Below are positions 58,850-64,000 of a DNA stretch of 64,000 nt, piece after piece. The position numbers were made by a program, and so were the translations under genes. The notes below the pieces were generated by a model. That model saw nothing but the letters and a program-made list of their open reading frames with translations, did not search any database and had not been told where the DNA came from. The DNA lies in the NCBI GenBank assembly GCA_032622095.1, contig CP136067.1, positions 80,130,705-80,194,704 on the forward strand, read 5' to 3'. This stretch comes from Siphonodentalium dalli. Lineage: Eukaryota > Mollusca > Scaphopoda > Gadilida > Siphonodentaliidae. The first letter of the stretch is position 1; each line of letters starts with the position of its first letter.

Positions 58850-59329
58850 GTTTGTAAATAGACTGTCGATGAATATAGGACTCTCTAAAAGTCCTATAAT
58901 AATGGTTTTCTTTAGCAGTTCGGGGTGAACGATTGTGGTTTACAATTTCCATATATATGGTGATTCCTAATTCAAATTGGAATTCCCGAACAAGTGTTAT
59001 AACAAATGTAAACACATAGTATTTCCATGTGTAACCAGAATGGTGACGTATAACATATCTATTTGCATGGATAAACACGATTACCGATTCATAAATAAGT
59101 AGAATACATGTATCCGCATATCAACTATCACAACATACCATATTCTTGTTGATGGCGATACTTTTCATCGATTTCTATTCCGAAATTAATTGGTCGCCAC
59201 TGATCGCACATGGAGCCGTGACCTTGCGTGACCTCTTGTAACAATGTGCGCCCATGTCTGTACTATATTTCTATAAGAAGTCAGCTGATTTTTGCCAGGC
59301 CACCAAATATTCCCAGTGGCGAAAAATAA

Positions 59330-60625
59330 CAGATTTCAAAAATCAATATCTAATAACGCTGATCTTTGATGGGTGGGTTCCTTGACTCAAATCAAATATT
59401 TGTTACCCCCGAACCCAAAGAAATAGTAATTTAGGGTCATTTAATCAGATTATGCATCTTTAAACGGACATGGGTCATTCGAGCCCTAAAATTTATGTGT
59501 ACGTAATTCGAGAAAAGGGGTCTCAAAACATCCATATGTAAACTATTTCAGAGCTAATTCGTCGATATAGCGCTAAAAAACGTGATTTGTTAGTTATATT
59601 TTTGCGTAATTTGATATCGTTTCGCTGTTCCGGTGTAACACGATATCTCCCCCCCCTGGGTATCTTCCCCCGCACCGGTTAAATTTTTCTAATCTGCCGA
59701 TCTTCCGAGTGATGCCGGCAGCGCTCGTGTGTTTTCGGAAATGAGTGCATTCTCGATACCATCATGTTTGTGACGTAATATTTTCCAAGTTTCCCCAGCG
59801 TCTCTATCATTTTCGGTATGCGATAATATGTTTCTGTTGGATCCTATTTGTCCATGCGAGAATAATACCTCTGTTGACAAGGATGTGACGATATAACGGT
59901 TTTCCAGTTTGTTACACAATGTCAACATGAATTTTAGTCATTTACATTGATCCTTGGAACACATTGATTTTTCTCAAATATACTCGCAATTTTGTAGGCA
60001 ATAATTTTCAGTTGAGTGTGTCGATGAACTGCAGTTAGTTCAATTCTGTAGTTCTTTTTAAAGGTACTCAATCCGATCAGGCGGTCCCCACACCATCAAG
60101 ATACAACAGCAACAACGTTTCTTCAAAATACGCTTTAGTTATCAGAATCGAAATATTGCAACAATATTATGCTAATCACTGTCAACTATGGTATCAAATT
60201 TCGCAAAACTTGTTGTTTATCAACATTTTGTTCAACAAAATATGGCCGTATTATCACTAAAGTATCACAAAATTTGACCGTATTACCACTTGACTTTAGA
60301 GTTATCCATCTTCATCCGCAATTTTGTCCGAGACCCTCCGTTTGACCACGTGTTTCTGGGCCACATATTATTACACATCTTGAGAAATAATAAACTTCAA
60401 CAATCGATATCTGATCACTCTGAGCTCGAGTCAAATATTTTTTACCCCAGGAACCAAAGAAATAGTAATTTAGGAGAGTCTGATTGGATTGAGTACCTAC
60501 CCAGGTGGTGAAAAATAAAAGATATCAAAAATCGATATCTGATAACTCTGAGCTTTGATGGGTCCTCGACTCAAGTCTAATATTTTGTTAACCCCCGAAG
60601 CCAGAGAAACACTAATTTAGGAATA
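59330..60625. repeat. Three diverged copies of a roughly 100-base motif
   Basis: ATCAATATCTAATAACGCTG at 59340, ATCGATATCTGATCACTCTG at 60404 and ATCGATATCTGATAACTCTG at 60530 are each followed by a phrase ending in AAAGAAATAGTAATTTAGG or a close variant. They lie in the intron between exons n and o and are not coding. Confidence 0.6.
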
Positions 60626-63395
60626 TAGGTTGCTTGTAGCACTTAAAATTTGTTTATTTTTTTCACCATCAGTTTAATTAAAACCACCTGCCTCTGAGTC
60701 ACAAGTCGAAATGTGGGAAAAGGGCAAACATGTAAGACCTCCATGTCATGGGTAAATGCTGAAAAGACAAAATATTCTTGTCGATAAAAGTTTTGACCTA
60801 GAAAATATTTGGACTAAGTTGGTTTTTATTCCATTTTGAAGAGGAATAATAATCATATTCTCTACCGGTACAACATATTCAAAATCCGATAAATACGCTT
60901 AGAGCATAATGTTCTATTCAAAATGGCATCCATGATGACAATTGGTAATGAAAAATGCTGATTTTCTGTGATACGTGGCTTTAGGTGCACCAACTATCGC
61001 CAAGTTAGCAATAAAATAAAATATACACAAACAATGCTTTGTCGTAAACCATATAATTACGAGAATGTCTGTCCCAACATGGCCATATCACACCTGTTAC
61101 CCCATTTGATCTTGGAATAGTTAGAAAATCGACATGAAAAATAACGCCAAAAAATATGCGTCTTCACCATCGGTTTCAGTAGTAGAATAGAATTAAATTT
61201 ATTTTAATTTATTTTTCCTCAAAATGTGTCTACATTGTTTACACGCCGTTCCCACGACACAACTTTCAAATTATATACAGCAGTGCGGAACACAAGGCTC
61301 ACATCTACTACTTTCATATGATATCTATTTTTCCGTGTGTTTAAAAAAATATATTCAAAACAGTTAATCCAAGTAGATAATTAACACAGTTCCAATGCAT
61401 AAGTGCGTGTGTACACACTCTCCCCGCCTGTCTATCTTGTTTACAGTTGATTTCAACATATAAACATGCAATGGACGATCAATCTACTTAAATTGTGAAA
61501 AACTATATGCATTCATACTTAGCTAGATCATATCATGAACCTCTACACTGGCTATACGCCCGTAGAGATAATTCTACACCAGTTCAAGTAATGTGAAATG
61601 TTTCATATTCAGATATATAGGGAAGTTTATAAACATTTAAAAAAAACTGTGCATGCAGCTAATATATTCTTAGTTAATATCATTCCTCAGTAAATAGTGT
61701 ATTCCACTGTGTACGTAGTTCACGAAGATCCCAGCTCGATGTTGCATGAAATATGTCACTTTGTTGAGTCGAGTTTGATTAGCATCCTTTACAATCATTA
61801 AATTTCTCACAGGTAATCAATTTCAATGTTTATTTCGATGTCGACTCCCAAAAGTCACAGACAAATCACGCAATCTGGAGTGTCACACCCCATATTGTGA
61901 AATATATTATTAAGGAACATGTAATAAATAAATATATATAGTCACTGAGTTGTTTTTTTCAATGCTATAAAGTTCTCCGTCAGAACATTAAAACGTTCCC
62001 ATATTTTTAACTGGTTGAATATGACCTCTACGGTAGCCAGAGTATAAATTCATGACATGATCTAATACTTGGCGACCCATTCCTATATTCTGTAAGAAAG
62101 ATATTCAGCATATACTGCAAATCATGCAATTTACTACGATAATGATGTTGGATTGAAATTTAAATACAAATGCATCTCAACATAATTACTTATTATACAT
62201 GTATAAGTAATATTATGTTCCTTTCTGAACCCCATCCCCCAATCGCACCATCGCCATGTCTCGGATAAATTCAGGCTGACCGTCCTATCATTAAATTCTT
62301 GTCAACACAGACCATTTTTCTCACAGGGACACATACGATCAAATTGAAACCCCTTTATCGCGTACCGTAAATTATAAGACGCTGGGGAAGTTTATTTACG
62401 ATTACACCCGGAAATCCTCGGCTCTTGTCGGTGATTGCATCATCCAAAAATGGCAGCTATGTTGGAAAAAATGTTCGGGACCCGAACATTGCTATTTTAT
62501 TGTAATTTTCATGACTTGAATGCGTCATATATGGGAAATATATTTGTCGTAGAAAGGTAGTTTGGGTATTTATCTACCTATTTTGATACCGGGAAAATTT
62601 CAAAAGCGAATATTATTTTGTGTATTTTGGAGCGCAAACCGCCATGTGGCTTTAACTCTTTCAGTAACTCCCTTAACCTTACACTGCTAAAGGGCCAGGG
62701 CTATATCGGCCCTAATATTGGCCAGGTTTTAAGACTGTTTATTTTGGTAATAATTGCATGACAAAACATGCAATTATATTATGCAAACTTAATAGCTAGA
62801 ATTATGTATTATTTTATTTTCAGCGACTTATATTATTTATTTGGTGTTTATTTGAAAATCACATGAGAATAGAAAATGAATGTTATCAAGAACTTTCATG
62901 TCAGTCATTTTGGTTGACCACATCATTACGACAATTGGCATAGTAACAGTCTTTGTATTAATAAAAATTGTTTCCTATTATTCAAAGATATATAGGCATA
63001 ATTTAATAATTAGTATTTATTAGTAATTTCCTTTTTTTTAAATTGATAAATTGGCCAACTAATACCTACAGACATGTAGCAGTTTTTGTATATGGACATT
63101 TGCTCGAATTATTGCCATTGTTGGCACTATATTCCAACTTAGCAAACATTTAGCATTATAACTTCAATACCAGGGGAGTGATACTAACATATAACAGAGT
63201 TTAAGCAGATTCTTATCACAAACCTTATGGGACTTCTTTGTTGTGCACCCTCTTGTTGATTTTGTCACTTATGTGATTGATCATCGACTAAATTAGGGTC
63301 TCTCACAATGGCAGGTACACAAGCAGTTCAGCCTGTCATATTAAAATGTTTGGTAACTTTCAACCTGTCAAAGACATGCCAGTTTTTCAATGCTA
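60626..63395. other. Intron, no gene seen
   Basis: AT-rich DNA without a supported ORF, RNA gene or complete mobile element. TATA-type microsatellite patches occur (for example near 61930). Confidence 0.6.
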
Positions 63396-63608
63396 TAGTA
63401 ATGCCCTAAATAATCGACTCCTTAACCACAGCAGAATTATGGGTAACTTTTCAGGATTTAGTTGGAAATATGGCTTGTTGCCATTCATCGGAAAGCTCTC
63501 AGTGAGAGCTTTCCGATGAATGGCAACAAGCAATATTTCCAACTAAATCCTAAAAAGTTACCCATAATTCTGATGTGGTTAAGGAGTCGATTATGTAGGG
63601 CTTTGCTG
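63396..63608. mobile_element. Fold-back MITE, family A copy 5 (both arms complete)
   Basis: TA|TAGTAATGCCCTAAATAATC at the left and GGGCTTTGCTG|TA at the right enclose two arms of about 100 bases. They meet at GAAAGCTCTCAGTGAGAGCTTTC. The central hairpin and both arms are intact, making this the fullest copy in the window. It ends 160 bases before exon o. Confidence 0.8.
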
Positions 63609-63768
63609 TATGTGATGATAATGGGAAAGTTTCAAATGTAAACTCCTTGCTTCTCTATGATTTATAAACGAGGTAATCCTTTTGGCAAATTCTTGCTAAT
63701 TGACAGGACTGATGGTGACATTCTACTAACAACCCTTCTACGAGTAACTTTGTCATTATCTTTTGCAG

Positions 63769-63851
63769 GATATGCTGAGGACTTTGTCTCCAGAGAGCAG
63801 TTTATGGGTCCATGTTACATTCCTTGGACTGTTCTGAAGCTCAAAATTGAG
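63769..63851 (+). CDS. SLC9C1: SLC9C1 exon o: C-terminal domain, continued
   Basis: The acceptor ATTATCTTTTGCAG precedes 63769 and the donor ATTGAG|GTATGC follows 63851. Phase is 1 in, 0 out. Joined to exon n it completes a Gly codon and reads GYAEDFVSREQFMGPCYIPW, then TVLKLKIE. The frame is open at the donor, so the gene continues past the window. Confidence 0.88.
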
Positions 63852-64000
63852 GTATGCTACTGAAAGCTATCATTGTTTCAATACAGAGCAGATGGTAGAA
63901 TATACAGGGACCTTTGTAGAAAACAATGTTTACATAAAATAAATATATATAAAAGGGGACAACAGGCAGTATTCAATTTCGTAAAATCGTTGAATTTCTG

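Larger units (their letters stand above)
1076..63851 (+). other. SLC9C1: SLC9C1/sNHE-like gene, internal part (15 exons, both ends outside window)
   Basis: Fifteen exons, each bounded by AG and GT, keep one open frame across all fourteen junctions. The order of domains (cytoplasmic linker, voltage sensor S1-S4, coupling helices, cyclic-nucleotide-binding domain, C-terminal domain) is the family-specific layout of the sperm Na+/H+ exchanger SLC9C1. That protein sits in the sperm flagellar membrane, exchanges Na+ for H+ on hyperpolarisation, and is tuned by cyclic nucleotides. The exchanger transmembrane domain must lie upstream of the window, and the frame is still open at the last donor (63852). 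About 677 codons are seen; family members are roughly 1,100-1,300 residues. Coding DNA is about 3% of the span. Identity comes from recognising motifs, not from an alignment. Confidence 0.9.

Overview
This window is animal (metazoan) nuclear DNA, AT-rich and dominated by introns and repeats. A marine lophotrochozoan, most likely a bivalve or other mollusc, is my best guess. The guess rests on repeat style (the CCCCCCGCAACGAAG...GTCCGTCCGTCC repeat at 53265, the GGCGCGGGCTACAGG repeats near 4750-5610, a tRNA-derived SINE-like head near 54570) and on the presence of a sperm-type Na+/H+ exchanger gene. No bacterial or viral gene organisation is present.

One host gene runs across the whole window on the + strand: the 3' half of an SLC9C1 (sperm-specific Na+/H+ exchanger, sNHE) orthologue. 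I could place fifteen consecutive internal exons (1076 to 63851), about 2.03 kb of coding sequence, joined by GT-AG introns with a compatible reading phase at every junction. In order they encode the cytoplasmic linker after the exchanger domain (exons a-e), a four-helix voltage sensor (f-g, S4 with Arg at every third position), the coupling helices (h-j), a cyclic-nucleotide-binding domain (k-m, with a GEMGLL...PRSATV phosphate cassette) and part of the C-terminal domain (n-o). The transmembrane exchanger exons lie upstream of the window and the last exon(s) downstream.

The introns hold a layered collection of mobile DNA. Identified elements are: hAT-like elements (1-1000 partial, 3246-4245, 6452-7701, 10865-11414, 18963-19912), two of them with remnants of BED-zinc-finger transposase; two PIF/Harbinger-like elements with TTA target duplications (14482-16917, 28121-29851); TTAA-flanked piggyBac-like MITEs, including a perfect 215-bp palindrome (10223-10437); a fold-back TA-flanked MITE family with five copies; and two LTR retrotransposons lacking reverse transcriptase (38076-39710 with a 5-bp target duplication and an intact ORF; 55342-58051 decayed).

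Two large tandem arrays sit in introns 9 and 10. One is a 57-bp minisatellite (about 28030-37497) with higher-order 235-bp and about 1.5-kb periods, split by a Harbinger insertion. The other is a 21-bp array (about 44050-47680). Both unit lengths are multiples of three and lack stops in several frames, so they produce very long but spurious ORFs (up to 1220 codons).
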